Assembly (NCBI GenBank): GCA_947632555.1
Contig: CANRPU010000010.1
Span: forward strand, 42,847-106,846
Reading direction: 5' to 3'
Origin: an uncultured Lachnospiraceae bacterium
Lineage (GTDB): Bacteria; Bacillota; Clostridia; Lachnospirales; Lachnospiraceae
DNA: 64,000 bases
Shown: in pieces, positions 54,165 through 62,859 of the stretch
Layout of the letters: each line of letters opens with the position of its first letter
Position numbering within the stretch: position 1 is the stretch's first letter
Notes under the pieces: generated by a model
The model's input: the letters and a program-made list of their open reading frames with translations, nothing else
Database searches by the model: none
What the model was told of the DNA's origin: nothing
Made by a program: the position numbers and the translations under genes

Positions 54165-54833
54165 ATGAAAAAGGTGGTATGTATGGGGGACAGTATCACG
54201 GAGGGGTTTTCCATTGAACCGGAGGAAGCCTATCCCGCCAGGCTGCAGGAACTGCTGGGCGGAGATCATCTTGTGGTCAATAAGGGCGCCTGCTCCAGCT
54301 GCGTCATTGACGTGGAGATGGACGGACAGCCCATGGGATACGCTTACATGCGCCTGGAAAAATACAGGGAGGCCCTGGAGGAAAAGGGGGATATCTACAT
54401 CCTGATGTTCGGCACCAACGATGCCCAAGACGGAATGGACGATACGGAGGATATCCGGTATCCGCTCTTTGATATGATAAGCAGAAAGGCGGATTTTGTA
54501 CCCTGCTACCAGCGGATGCTGGACAGCGTCAGGAAAGCCGCGCCGGAAGCGGAGATTTATCTGGGCATTCCCATGCCCATAGGGAAATGTGTTTGGAGGA
54601 AGCATCAGGAGAAGTATCTTCAGGAACTGATACCCTGCTATGAGGAGCTTTTGCGGAGGAATCCCGGCCTGCGGAAGATCGACGTACACGGAGCTTTCGG
54701 GGCCCTTACGGCGAAGGAGAGAGAGGGACTTTACCTGGAAGACGGGCTCCATCCGAATCCGAAAGGGGCGGAGCTGATCGCCGAAACGGTATACCGGGCG
54801 CTGAAAACATCGGCTCGGAAAGGAAGCTCCTGA
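54165..54833 (+). CDS. SGNH/GDSL-type esterase
   Basis: A 222-residue SGNH hydrolase with block I GDSITEGF (nucleophile Ser), block III GTND with Asn, and block V DGLHPNPKG carrying the Asp-x-x-His pair. There is no signal peptide. The family removes acyl groups from sugars or lipids. The start is chosen at the ATG of MKKVVCMGDS, which has GGAGG at 7 bp; earlier GTG/ATG codons overlap GH95. Coupling to GH95 suggests carbohydrate deacylation. Confidence 0.9.
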   Translation: MKKVVCMGDSITEGFSIEPEEAYPARLQELLGGDHLVVNKGACSSCVIDVEMDGQPMGYAYMRLEKYREALEEKGDIYILMFGTNDAQDGMDDTEDIRYPLFDMISRKADFVPCYQRMLDSVRKAAPEAEIYLGIPMPIGKCVWRKHQEKYLQELIPCYEELLRRNPGLRKIDVHGAFGALTAKEREGLYLEDGLHPNPKGAELIAETVYRALKTSARKGSS

Positions 54834-54913
54834 ACGGATTTTTTATTGGGGGGCATCATACCCACCGCCCGTGATGAAAACGGCCTTTCCGAATAAGGCG
54901 ATGCCATGGAATC

Positions 54914-54942
54914 TTGTACTTTCCGGGAGTTTATGCTATCAT
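54914..54942 (+). promoter_or_regulatory. Promoter of the MBOAT cassette
   Basis: TTGTAC at 54914-54919 and TATCAT at 54937-54942 are 17 bp apart, about 56 bp before the MBOAT ATG. Confidence 0.55.
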
Positions 54943-54997
54943 ACAGAGTGCTTTACAAAAATATTGGAAGAAGGGCCGTTCCAAAGGTGTAGTCAGT

Positions 54998-56485
54998 ATG
55001 TTATTTAATTCCTATGCTTTTTTAATGTTGTTTTTGCCAATTACCTTTTTGGTATATTTTGGCCTGAATCGGTGCGGATGTTATCGGGCGGCTTCTGTTG
55101 CGCTGCTGTCAGCGTCTTTTATATTTTATGGCTACGAAAACTGGAGATTGTGTCTGCTGCTGGCGGCGAGTATTGGTATTAATTATCTGTTTCACGCTGC
55201 TTTGACTGAAGGCAGGATAAATATTGTATGGTATCGGAAACTGTTGCTTTTCTGCGGTTTGGCAGTTAATTTGGGAATATTATTTTATTTTAAATATTTG
55301 AACTTTTTCCTGACCAATGTCAACAAACTGACAGGAAGTAGCTTTTTACTGAAAAATGTGGTGCTGCCATTGGGAATCAGTTTTTATACGTTTCAGCAGG
55401 TTTCTTTTGTGGTGGATAGCTATCGGGGAGAAATGCGGCAGTATCCGTTTTGGGAATATGCTTTGTTTGTTTCTTTTTTTCCTCAGTTGGTGGCTGGGCC
55501 TATTGTTTTACACAGAGAGATGATTCCCCAGTTTACTGATCCGGAAAAACGCAGGATTAATTATGCTAATTTATTCTCTGGAGCAGAATATTTGATTCTG
55601 GGATTGGCCAAGAAAATGCTGCTGGCCGATTCTTTCAGTAAAATCTGTGATATATGTTGTGAATCGGGGGGGTACTCTGTCATTGTTTCTCTGGACAGCC
55701 TGAGCGCGGCAGCGGTAATTCTTTCTTATACTTTGGAGATTTACTTTGATTTCAGCGGATACTGTGACATGGCGATAGGCATTGGACGGCTGTTTAATTT
55801 TGAAATACCGATAAATTTTCGCTCTCCCTATAAAGCGATCAATATAGCCGATTTTTGGAAACGATGGCACATTACGCTGACACGTTTTCTGACTACATAT
55901 CTTTATATTCCGTTGGGGGGCAACAGAGGAAGTAAATGGAAAACCTACCGTAATGTGTTGATTGTTTTCACTTTGAGCGGTCTTTGGCATGGTGCCGATT
56001 GGCATTTTGTAATCTGGGGAATGCTCCATGGAGTGATGATGGTGTTTTACAGAACGAATCAAACTTGGATCGATCGGTTACCTAAATGGCTGACATGGTT
56101 TTTAACCTTTGGATTTGTCAATGCAGCATGGATGTTTTTCTGGTTGGAGAGTGAAAAGATGCCGCTCAGGCTGTTTTCAAGATTGTTCTGTGGGGGCTTG
56201 GGAAATACTTGGACAACGCTTTCTCAAGGATTTTGCGAAGATAGCTTTTTTGTTTCTTTTGTTATGATGTTTGCCGGTGCTGAAACGGTGCAGGCTGTGT
56301 CCCAAATTTATATGTTGATTTGGCTGTGTGCGGGATTGCTGATTTGTGTGGCGGCACCTTCCACACATGAGATCGTGGCTAAAAAACACCGTAACCAGAT
56401 TTATTATTTGGGGCTTGCCGTGTTGTTTTTTGCCGCGGTAGTTCATCTGTCCGGTGTGTCAAAGTTTATTTACTTTAATTTTTAG
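54998..56485 (+). CDS. MBOAT family O-acyltransferase (AlgI/DltB/PatA-like)
   Basis: A 495-residue polytopic membrane enzyme that transfers acyl groups to a surface glycan. The start MLFNSYAFLMLFLPITFLVYF is the classic AlgI-type N-terminus, and the frame upstream to 54914 overlaps the promoter. Conserved segments include LGISFYTFQQVSFVVDSYRG, FFPQLVAGPIV, FDFSGYCDMAIG, FWKRWHITL and the catalytic-His region LSGLWHGADWHFVIWGMLHG. Its base composition is clearly more AT-rich than the flanking genes, a sign of transfer. The next gene probably encodes its extracytoplasmic partner. Confidence 0.93.
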   Translation: MLFNSYAFLMLFLPITFLVYFGLNRCGCYRAASVALLSASFIFYGYENWRLCLLLAASIGINYLFHAALTEGRINIVWYRKLLLFCGLAVNLGILFYFKYLNFFLTNVNKLTGSSFLLKNVVLPLGISFYTFQQVSFVVDSYRGEMRQYPFWEYALFVSFFPQLVAGPIVLHREMIPQFTDPEKRRINYANLFSGAEYLILGLAKKMLLADSFSKICDICCESGGYSVIVSLDSLSAAAVILSYTLEIYFDFSGYCDMAIGIGRLFNFEIPINFRSPYKAINIADFWKRWHITLTRFLTTYLYIPLGGNRGSKWKTYRNVLIVFTLSGLWHGADWHFVIWGMLHGVMMVFYRTNQTWIDRLPKWLTWFLTFGFVNAAWMFFWLESEKMPLRLFSRLFCGGLGNTWTTLSQGFCEDSFFVSFVMMFAGAETVQAVSQIYMLIWLCAGLLICVAAPSTHEIVAKKHRNQIYYLGLAVLFFAAVVHLSGVSKFIYFNF

Positions 56486-56590
56486 ACCAAAGAAAGCGAT
56501 TTGGATGTTGATGTCCGGTTTCTCTGCATCAGGTATAGCGTGTCAGCAGTGAAAAGATTCTGGAAGACATAAGGCGTTGAGGAGTAGAAA

Positions 56591-57658
56591 ATGGAAGAAA
56601 AGAAAGAGTTTTGGAATCTTTTGACTGATTTGGTTGTGATAGGAATGCTTCTCGCGGGATTTGTAATCTGCGTGGATCCATTTTACCAGTATCACAAGGT
56701 ATGGTTTGGATTACCGGTAATATTGGAAAATGCGGTGTACCAAACGCCCGGAGCGGCCAGAAATTTATCATATGACAGTGTAATTATAGGGACTTCGATG
56801 ACGGAAAATTTTCATGCCTCATGGTTTGATGAACTGGGATGGAACACTGTAAAATTATCTTATTCGGGAGCCCGTACCAATGATTTACAGGCAATTTTGA
56901 CACAGGTTTTTTCCAGGGAGGAGGCACCAGCACATGTGTTGATGGATATCAATCATTATCAGTTGACTGTTCCAGCCCAGACAGCTTATGTTAAACGGCC
57001 GGATAATTTATATGATACATGTGTGTTAAATGATGTTTCCTATTTGTACAATCATGACAGTTTGCGCATGTCGATACAGCGCATTGTGGATAAACTGCAA
57101 GGCAGGGAAAGCAATCTCGATACAGCGTATACATGGGAAGACAGTAGTCTATTCGGCGCTCAGATTGCGAGAAACGCGGCATGGAATGACAGAAAATTAG
57201 CTCTGGAATCAGCGGGCCAAACCGTTGATTTGAAGGAACTGCTGCGCTGCTGCGATGAAAATCTGGATCAACTTACGCCATTTATTGAGGCTCACCCGGA
57301 AACAGAGTTTTACATTTTTTATCCTCCGTATAGTATGCTGTATTGGGAGCAGAGAAAATATGATGGAACGCTTGATGAAATACTGATGGTCTATCAACAT
57401 TCCATGGAGAGATTTCTTTCATATGAGAACGTGCAGGTTTATGATTTTCAGACAGAAACGAATATCATATCCAATCTAGATAATTATCGGGATGCGGCAC
57501 ATCACAAGCCAGAATGGAATTACTATATTTTTGAGTGTATTCGGGACGAAAAGAACCGCGTGACGAAAGAAAATCTTTCTACTTACATCGGGGCGATGTA
57601 TAAGTATGCGAATGAATTTGATTATGATGCGCTGTGGGAGGACGATTCGCCTCTTTAA
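56591..57658 (+). CDS. Membrane-anchored partner of the MBOAT acyltransferase, SGNH/AlgX/DltD-like
   Basis: A 355-residue protein with one N-terminal membrane helix (about 10-28) and an outside domain. VIIGTSMTENF (about 63-73) resembles the SGNH nucleophile elbow of DltD/AlgJ/AlgX-type proteins, and DNYRDAAHHKPEWN near residue 300 could supply the Asp-His pair. MBOAT acyltransferases normally work with such a protein that finishes acyl transfer outside the membrane, so the pairing supports the call. The gene is AT-rich like the MBOAT gene. Direct homology is not certain by eye. Confidence 0.7.
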   Translation: MEEKKEFWNLLTDLVVIGMLLAGFVICVDPFYQYHKVWFGLPVILENAVYQTPGAARNLSYDSVIIGTSMTENFHASWFDELGWNTVKLSYSGARTNDLQAILTQVFSREEAPAHVLMDINHYQLTVPAQTAYVKRPDNLYDTCVLNDVSYLYNHDSLRMSIQRIVDKLQGRESNLDTAYTWEDSSLFGAQIARNAAWNDRKLALESAGQTVDLKELLRCCDENLDQLTPFIEAHPETEFYIFYPPYSMLYWEQRKYDGTLDEILMVYQHSMERFLSYENVQVYDFQTETNIISNLDNYRDAAHHKPEWNYYIFECIRDEKNRVTKENLSTYIGAMYKYANEFDYDALWEDDSPL

Positions 57659-57760
57659 GAAAAGGTTATTAAAAGTTGTTTATTATAACACGGATAGAAG
57701 AGATGTGTTGTAAAATGCGGAAACTCAAAAAAGAAAAGTATAGTAAAAAGAAAAAGTTTG

Positions 57761-57783
57761 TGTTATAATGTAAGCACTTACAT
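57761..57783 (+). promoter_or_regulatory. Extended -10 promoter overlapped by a cre-like operator, kdu operon
   Basis: TGTTATAAT (57761-57769) is a perfect extended -10 (TGnTATAAT). Directly over and after it lies ATGTAAGCACTTACAT (57768-57783), a 7-bp inverted repeat with a 2-bp centre. TGTAAGCACTTACA is close to the TGwAArCGyTwwCA cre/LacI-type operator, so a LacI-family protein (CcpA-like or specific) probably represses the operon. The -35 region is poor, as expected for an extended -10. Confidence 0.68.
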
Positions 57784-57817
57784 AAAACATTGTTACAGAT
57801 GGGAAAGGAGCGTAAGC

Positions 57818-58678
57818 GTGGAACTGAGAACAGCGGTATCACCTAAAGATGTAAAGTATTATACGACGGAAAGACTGCGGGAGGAATTTCTGATCCAGAA
57901 CCTGTTTGTTCCCGGAGAGATCAAGCTGGTATACAGCCATATCGACAGGATCATCACGGGAGCGGCGGTGCCGGTAAAGCCTCTTACCCTGACCGCGGGA
58001 GAAGAACTGCGGGCGGAATATTTCTGCCAGAGAAGAGAACTGGGCGTGATCAATATCGGGGGCGCGGGCAGCATTACCGTGGACGGCAGAGTTTACCAGG
58101 TAGGCTTCAAGGAAGCCATGTATATCGGGATGGGATCGAAGGAGATCATCTTTGCCAGCGAGGATGAAAAGACGCCTGCCAAATTTTATCTGAACAGCGC
58201 GCCTGCCCACAGGACCTGCCCTACCGTGCTGATCAAGCCGGAAGGAAAACCGGAAGAGAGCGTGGTCATCGTGAAAGATGAAAACAAGGTGGAGCTGGGT
58301 TCCCTGGAGGACGCCAATCACAGGGTCATCTGCAAATATATCCTGCCGGGACAGGTGGAGAGCTGCCAGCTGGAAATGGGTATGACGAAGCTGGAGCCCG
58401 GGAGCGTGTGGAACACCATGCCCTGCCACACCCACGACAGAAGAATGGAAGTATATCTGTATTTTGAAATGCCGGAGGATGCCTTTGTCATGCACTATAT
58501 GGGCGAGCCTTCGGAAACCCGTCACATCGTCATGAGAAATGAAGAGGCGGTGATCTCGCCCAGCTGGTCCATTCATTCCGGCTGCGGCTCCAGGGCCTAC
58601 ACCTTTATCTGGGGCATGGTGGGAGAAAACCAGGATTTTGACGATATGGACGGCGTGGACATGAAAGATCTGCTCTGA
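57818..58678 (+). CDS. kduI: 5-dehydro-4-deoxy-D-glucuronate isomerase
   Basis: Converts 5-keto-4-deoxyuronate, from unsaturated uronates released by pectin or glycosaminoglycan lyases, to 3-deoxy-D-glycero-2,5-hexodiulosonate. It is a cupin of 286 residues with YYTTERLREEFLIQNLF at the start and the zinc site MPCHTHDRRMEVYLYFEM. The start is a GTG at 57818 with AAAGGAG at 7 bp; the upstream frame from 57758 crosses the promoter and operator. It leads the kdu operon. Confidence 0.96.
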   Translation: MELRTAVSPKDVKYYTTERLREEFLIQNLFVPGEIKLVYSHIDRIITGAAVPVKPLTLTAGEELRAEYFCQRRELGVINIGGAGSITVDGRVYQVGFKEAMYIGMGSKEIIFASEDEKTPAKFYLNSAPAHRTCPTVLIKPEGKPEESVVIVKDENKVELGSLEDANHRVICKYILPGQVESCQLEMGMTKLEPGSVWNTMPCHTHDRRMEVYLYFEMPEDAFVMHYMGEPSETRHIVMRNEEAVISPSWSIHSGCGSRAYTFIWGMVGENQDFDDMDGVDMKDLL

Positions 58679-58712
58679 GCAATAATTTCAAAAAAATAAA
58701 AGGAGGTTTCAC

Positions 58713-59516
58713 ATGAGCGATTTTACAAATTTCAGCCTGGAGGGCAAGGTAGCACTGGTGACAGGCGCTTCCTACGGCATCGGATTCGCCATCGCGTCCG
58801 CTTACGCGGAAGCGGGAGCGACCATCTGCTTTAACGACATCAATCAGGAACTTGTGGACAAGGGGATAGCGGCCTATCAGGAAAAGGGCATCCAGGTTCA
58901 CGGCTATGTCTGCGACGTGACCAACGAGGAAGCGGTCAACGCGCTGGTAGCGAAGATCGAGAAGGAAGTGGGAGTGATCGATATCCTGGTCAACAACGCG
59001 GGTATCATCAAACGGATCCCCATGCTGGAGATGACGGCGGCGCAGTTCAGACAGGTAGTGGACGTAGATCTGAACGCTCCTTTTATCGTATCCAAGGCGG
59101 TTCTTCCTTCCATGATCAAAAAGGGACACGGCAAGATCATCAACATCTGTTCCATGATGTCCGAACTGGGACGGGAAACGGTATCCGCTTACGCGGCGGC
59201 GAAGGGCGGCCTGAAGATGCTGACCAGGAATATCTGCTCCGAGTACGGCCAGTACAATATCCAGTGTAACGGCATTGGCCCCGGTTATATCGCCACACCC
59301 CAGACGGCTCCGCTGCGTGAGATCCAGCCGGATGGCAGCAGGCATCCCTTCGATCAGTTTATCTGCGCGAAAACGCCCGCCAACAGATGGCTGCAGGCCG
59401 AGGAACTGACCGGTCCCGCCGTATTTTTGGCATCCGAAGCATCCAATGCCGTGAACGGCCATATCCTCTATGTGGACGGCGGTATCCTGGCCTATATCGG
59501 CAAACAGCCGGGCTGA
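58713..59516 (+). CDS. kduD: 2-deoxy-D-gluconate 3-dehydrogenase-type SDR
   Basis: Reduces the KduI product to 2-keto-3-deoxygluconate with NAD(P)H. It is a 267-residue classical SDR with the glycine motif TGASYGIGFAIA, NNAGI, catalytic Ser in SMMSELG and the Tyr-x-x-x-Lys pair in YAAAKGG. It could also be named gluconate 5-dehydrogenase-like, but the operon with kduI fixes the role. Spacing to kduI is 34 bp with an AGGAGG site. Confidence 0.93.
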   Translation: MSDFTNFSLEGKVALVTGASYGIGFAIASAYAEAGATICFNDINQELVDKGIAAYQEKGIQVHGYVCDVTNEEAVNALVAKIEKEVGVIDILVNNAGIIKRIPMLEMTAAQFRQVVDVDLNAPFIVSKAVLPSMIKKGHGKIINICSMMSELGRETVSAYAAAKGGLKMLTRNICSEYGQYNIQCNGIGPGYIATPQTAPLREIQPDGSRHPFDQFICAKTPANRWLQAEELTGPAVFLASEASNAVNGHILYVDGGILAYIGKQPG

Positions 59517-59529
59517 TAGGGGGACCTTT

Positions 59530-60168
59530 ATGAAGATAGCGTTGATCAACGAAAACAGCCAGGCGGCCAAGAACGCCATGATATTTGAGGTTTTGAAAAA
59601 GGTAGTGGAGCCCATGGGGCATGAGGCGGTCAATTACGGTATGTACTCCGCGGAAGACGTCCATTCCCTGACCTATGTGCAGAACGGCATTCTGGCGGCG
59701 GTACTTTTAAATTCCGGAGCGGCGGATTATGTGATCACGGGCTGCGGCACCGGAGAGGGCGCCATGCTGGCCTGCAACGCCTTTCCCGGCGTGCTCTGCG
59801 GGCACATTGAATCTCCGCTGGACGCTTACCTGTTCTCCCAGGTAAATGACGGCAACTGTGTGGCCCTTCCTTTCGCGGAGAATTTCGGCTGGGGCGGAGA
59901 ACTGAATCTGGAATATATCTTTGAAAAGCTTTTCTGCGCGCCCGGCGGCGGAGGCTATCCGAAGGAGAGAGTGGTGCCGGAACAGCGCAACAAGAAGATA
60001 CTGGATGAGGTCAAGAAAGTGACCCATACGGATATGGCGGTCATTCTGCGTACTCTGGACAGGGAGCTGGTAAGAGGCGCCTTATCGGGAGAAAGGTTCG
60101 CGGATTACTTTTTCGCGGACTGCAAGTGCGAAAAGATCGCGGAGGCGGTCAGGGAAATCCTGGCCTAG
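59530..60168 (+). CDS. RpiB/LacA/LacB family sugar-phosphate isomerase
   Basis: A 212-residue isomerase-like protein. IALINENSQAAKN at the start and ADYVITGCGTGEGAMLACN carry the RpiB-family phosphate and catalytic loop (Cys in GCGTG). It is longer than RpiB (about 150) with an extra C-terminal helical part. The ATG at 59530 has AGGGGG. In this operon it probably isomerises a uronate-derived intermediate rather than ribose 5-phosphate. The exact step is not known. Confidence 0.85.
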   Translation: MKIALINENSQAAKNAMIFEVLKKVVEPMGHEAVNYGMYSAEDVHSLTYVQNGILAAVLLNSGAADYVITGCGTGEGAMLACNAFPGVLCGHIESPLDAYLFSQVNDGNCVALPFAENFGWGGELNLEYIFEKLFCAPGGGGYPKERVVPEQRNKKILDEVKKVTHTDMAVILRTLDRELVRGALSGERFADYFFADCKCEKIAEAVREILA

Positions 60169-60178
60169 AAAATAAAAA

Positions 60179-60192
60179 CGCCCTTTCGGGCG
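60179..60192 (+). other. Intercistronic hairpin
   Basis: CGCCC and GGGCG pair over a TTTC loop between the RpiB-like gene and the aldolase. No T run follows, so it more likely tunes mRNA stability than terminates transcription. Confidence 0.5.
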
Positions 60193-60213
60193 CGTATGAG
60201 AGGAGAATTGGTC

Positions 60214-61179
60214 ATGAACGCGGTATTAGAAAAAATAAGCAGGATCGGTATTGTGCCGGTAGTAAAGATAGACAGAGCGGAGGACGCGGTACCTCTCGCG
60301 AAGGCGCTCTGCCAGGGTGGTCTGCCCTGCGCGGAAGTAACGTTCCGTACCGATGCGGCGGCCGCCGCCATCAAAGCCATGACGGAAAACTTTCCCCAGA
60401 TGTGCGTGGGCGCCGGTACGGTGCTGAACGCGGAACAGGTGGATGCCGCCGTGGCGGCGGGAGCGCAGTTCATCGTAAGCCCCGGCTTAAATCCCAATAC
60501 GGTAAAATACTGTATCGGCAAGAATATCCCCATCACACCCGGTACCTCCAGTCCTTCCGATATTGAGCAGGCCATTGAACTGGGTCTGGACGTAGTGAAA
60601 TTCTTTCCTGCGGAGCAGTCGGGCGGCCTTGCCAAGATCAAGGCGATGGCGGCTCCCTATGTCAATATGAAATTTATGCCTACCGGAGGCATCAATGCCA
60701 AGAACCTGACTTCCTATCTGGACTTTAACAAGATCATCGCCTGCGGCGGTTCCTGGATGGTGCCCGGTGACCTGATCAACGCCGGCGAGTGGGATAAGAT
60801 CGAGCAGCTGACCAGGGAGGCCGTACAGACCATGCTGGGCTTTGAACTGGCGCATATAGGCGTCAACGCGGAAAACGCGGACGAGGCGGAGAAGACGGCG
60901 GAAAGGTTCGGCTATATTTTTGGCATGCCTGCCAAGGCCGGTAACAGTTCCGTATTCGCGGGAACCGCTCTGGAAGTCATGAAAACCCCTTATCTTGGCA
61001 GACACGGACATATCGCGGTCAGGACCAACTATATCGACAGGGCGGTCAATTACCTGAGCACCGTGCTGGGCGTGGAATTTGATGAAAGCACCGCCAAGAA
61101 GGACGCGAAGGGCGGCCTGAAGGCCATTTATCTGAAAGAAGAGATCGGCGGCTTCGCGGTACATCTGGTACAGAAATAG
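60214..61179 (+). CDS. KDPG/KHG aldolase with C-terminal VOC-like domain
   Basis: Residues 1-205 are 2-keto-3-deoxy-6-phosphogluconate aldolase: GIVPVVKI, Glu in AEVTFRT, Lys in VVKFFPAEQ forming the Schiff base, and FMPTGGI. It splits KDPG to pyruvate and glyceraldehyde 3-phosphate. Residues 206-321 (FELAHIGVNAENADEAEKTAERFG to the GGFAVHLVQK end) look like a vicinal-oxygen-chelate (glyoxalase-like) module, which plain Eda (about 210 aa) lacks. The start at 60214 follows GAGGAG; the upstream ATG at 60196 is less well placed. It takes the product of the next gene, KdgK. Confidence 0.92.
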   Translation: MNAVLEKISRIGIVPVVKIDRAEDAVPLAKALCQGGLPCAEVTFRTDAAAAAIKAMTENFPQMCVGAGTVLNAEQVDAAVAAGAQFIVSPGLNPNTVKYCIGKNIPITPGTSSPSDIEQAIELGLDVVKFFPAEQSGGLAKIKAMAAPYVNMKFMPTGGINAKNLTSYLDFNKIIACGGSWMVPGDLINAGEWDKIEQLTREAVQTMLGFELAHIGVNAENADEAEKTAERFGYIFGMPAKAGNSSVFAGTALEVMKTPYLGRHGHIAVRTNYIDRAVNYLSTVLGVEFDESTAKKDAKGGLKAIYLKEEIGGFAVHLVQK

Positions 61180-61248
61180 GACGGCATAGGAGCCCAAACC
61201 GCGGAAAATAAAAAGCGTAGACAACCAATTAAGAAAGGAAATGAAAAA

Positions 61249-62280
61249 ATGGCAAAAGTAATTACCATGGGTGAGATCATGTTAAGGCTGTCCACCCCCA
61301 ACAACGAGAAGTTTATCCAGGCCGACGAGTTTGACATCAACTACGGCGGCGGAGAGGCCAATGTAGCGGTTTCCCTTGCCAATTACGGACATGACGCCGA
61401 GTTTGTAACGGCGGTGCCGGACAACGAGATCGGAGAATGCGCCGTAGCCGCTCTGCGGAAATACAACGTAGGTACCGGCCATATCGCGAAATGCGGTGAA
61501 AGACTGGGCATCTACTATCTGGAATCCGGTTCCTCCATGCGTCCCTCCAAGGTGGTGTACGACAGGGCCCATTCTTCTATTTCCACCGCGACGGAAGCGG
61601 ATTTTGATTTTGACGCGATCTTTGAAGGCGCGGACTGGTTCCACTTTACCGGCATTACCCCGGCGATCTCCGATGCCGCTGCAGAGCTGACCGAGAAAGC
61701 GCTGATCGCGGCCAAGAAACACGGCGTAAAGGTGTCCGTGGATCTGAACTTCCGCAAAAAGCTCTGGTCTTCCGAGAAAGCCCAGAAGGTGATGACCAAT
61801 CTGATGAAGTATGTGGACGTATGCATTGGCAACGAAGAGGATGCCGAGCTGGTACTGGGCTTTAAGCCCGGCGAAACCGATGTGACCAGCGGAGAGCTGG
61901 AACTGGCCGGTTACAAGTCCATTTTTGAGCAGATGGTGGAGAAATTCAATTTTGAGTACTGCGTATCCTCCCTGCGCGTGAGCCATTCCGCATCCGACAA
62001 CGGCTGGTCCGCGTGTATTTATTCCAGGGATACAAAGGAATTTTATCATTCCAAGGAATACAGCATCCATCCCATCGTGGACCGCGTAGGCGGCGGTGAC
62101 TCCTTTGCCGGCGGCGTGATCTGCGGTATGCTGGACGGCAAGAACTTCAAGGCCGCTCTGGAATTCGGCGTGGCCGCTTCCGCGCTGAAACATACCATTC
62201 CCGGCGATTTCAACCTGGTATCCAGAAAAGAAGTGGAAACTCTGGCAGGCGGGGACGCTTCCGGGCGTGTGCAGAGGTAA
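61249..62280 (+). CDS. kdgK: 2-keto-3-deoxygluconate kinase (PfkB family)
   Basis: Phosphorylates KDG to KDPG for the aldolase next to it. It is a 343-residue ribokinase-fold enzyme with YGGGEANVAVSLANYG near the start, substrate loop RLGIYYLESGSSMRPSKVVYDR, and the PfkB signature DRVGGGDSFAGG with the catalytic Asp. The ATG follows AAGAAAGGAAATG. It ends the operon at a strong hairpin. Confidence 0.95.
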   Translation: MAKVITMGEIMLRLSTPNNEKFIQADEFDINYGGGEANVAVSLANYGHDAEFVTAVPDNEIGECAVAALRKYNVGTGHIAKCGERLGIYYLESGSSMRPSKVVYDRAHSSISTATEADFDFDAIFEGADWFHFTGITPAISDAAAELTEKALIAAKKHGVKVSVDLNFRKKLWSSEKAQKVMTNLMKYVDVCIGNEEDAELVLGFKPGETDVTSGELELAGYKSIFEQMVEKFNFEYCVSSLRVSHSASDNGWSACIYSRDTKEFYHSKEYSIHPIVDRVGGGDSFAGGVICGMLDGKNFKAALEFGVAASALKHTIPGDFNLVSRKEVETLAGGDASGRVQR

Positions 62281-62310
62281 GTATTTAAAAAACGTTTATA
62301 CGATGACAGG

Positions 62311-62344
62311 ACCGGCGTACGTGAAAGCGTGCGCCGGTGTTTCA
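62311..62344 (+). terminator. Intrinsic terminator of the kdu operon
   Basis: ACCGGCGTACG (62311-62321) and CGTGCGCCGGT (62328-62338) form an 11-bp stem with one G-T pair over TGAAAG, followed by GTTTCATT. It lies 30 bp after the kdgK stop. Confidence 0.8.
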
Positions 62345-62536
62345 TTGGGCTCCGCGCGTAATGGGGAAGTTCCACCATAGCGCGCATTTTACAGAAACAT
62401 GAATACTTGGGGCATACAGTGAATTGTATTGTGCGTGTGGGGGTGATAAAATATCAGCGTTGAACAATGAAACAAAGTTGATAATTTCCCGTATGCTTGG
62501 ACGTTGCAAAACCCTAGGAAGAATGAGGGCGAAATT

Positions 62537-62834
62537 ATGTATTCCCTTTTAAGAAATCTCAGTGGGCAACCGTTTGAAAAATTTATTTCCTTCTGTTTTG
62601 AAAATTCAGATATAAATCATTGGTTCTGCTATCGAGTGCCAGAGGGGTATGACATAGAGGTTTATCTGTTTACGGTCACCGCAGAATCAAAACGGAAAGC
62701 TGATGGTCGGAAGTGTTTCTCATGAGAAAATTTGCTTTTTGTATCCACAAACCAACGAGTGGATGACTTTGACCGAAATCTGCGGAACATGGGAAGAAGT
62801 TCTAAACGAGCCAGAAGAACAAATTCAACTATAA
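62537..62834 (+). pseudogene. Frameshifted small protein gene, unknown family
   Basis: The first frame (from ATG 62537) encodes MYSLLRNLSGQPFEKFIS to about VTAESKRKADG, and then stops at 62725. Between about 62690 and 62700 a second frame takes over, LMVGSVSHEKICFLYP to NEPEEQIQL, with a stop at 62834. The two pieces read as one roughly 98-residue acidic protein broken by a frameshift. The stretch is AT-rich like the rest of the window end. A sequencing error is an alternative. The family is not recognised. Confidence 0.5.
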
Positions 62835-62859
62835 ATCATAATTTGAAAGAGAGTTAATT

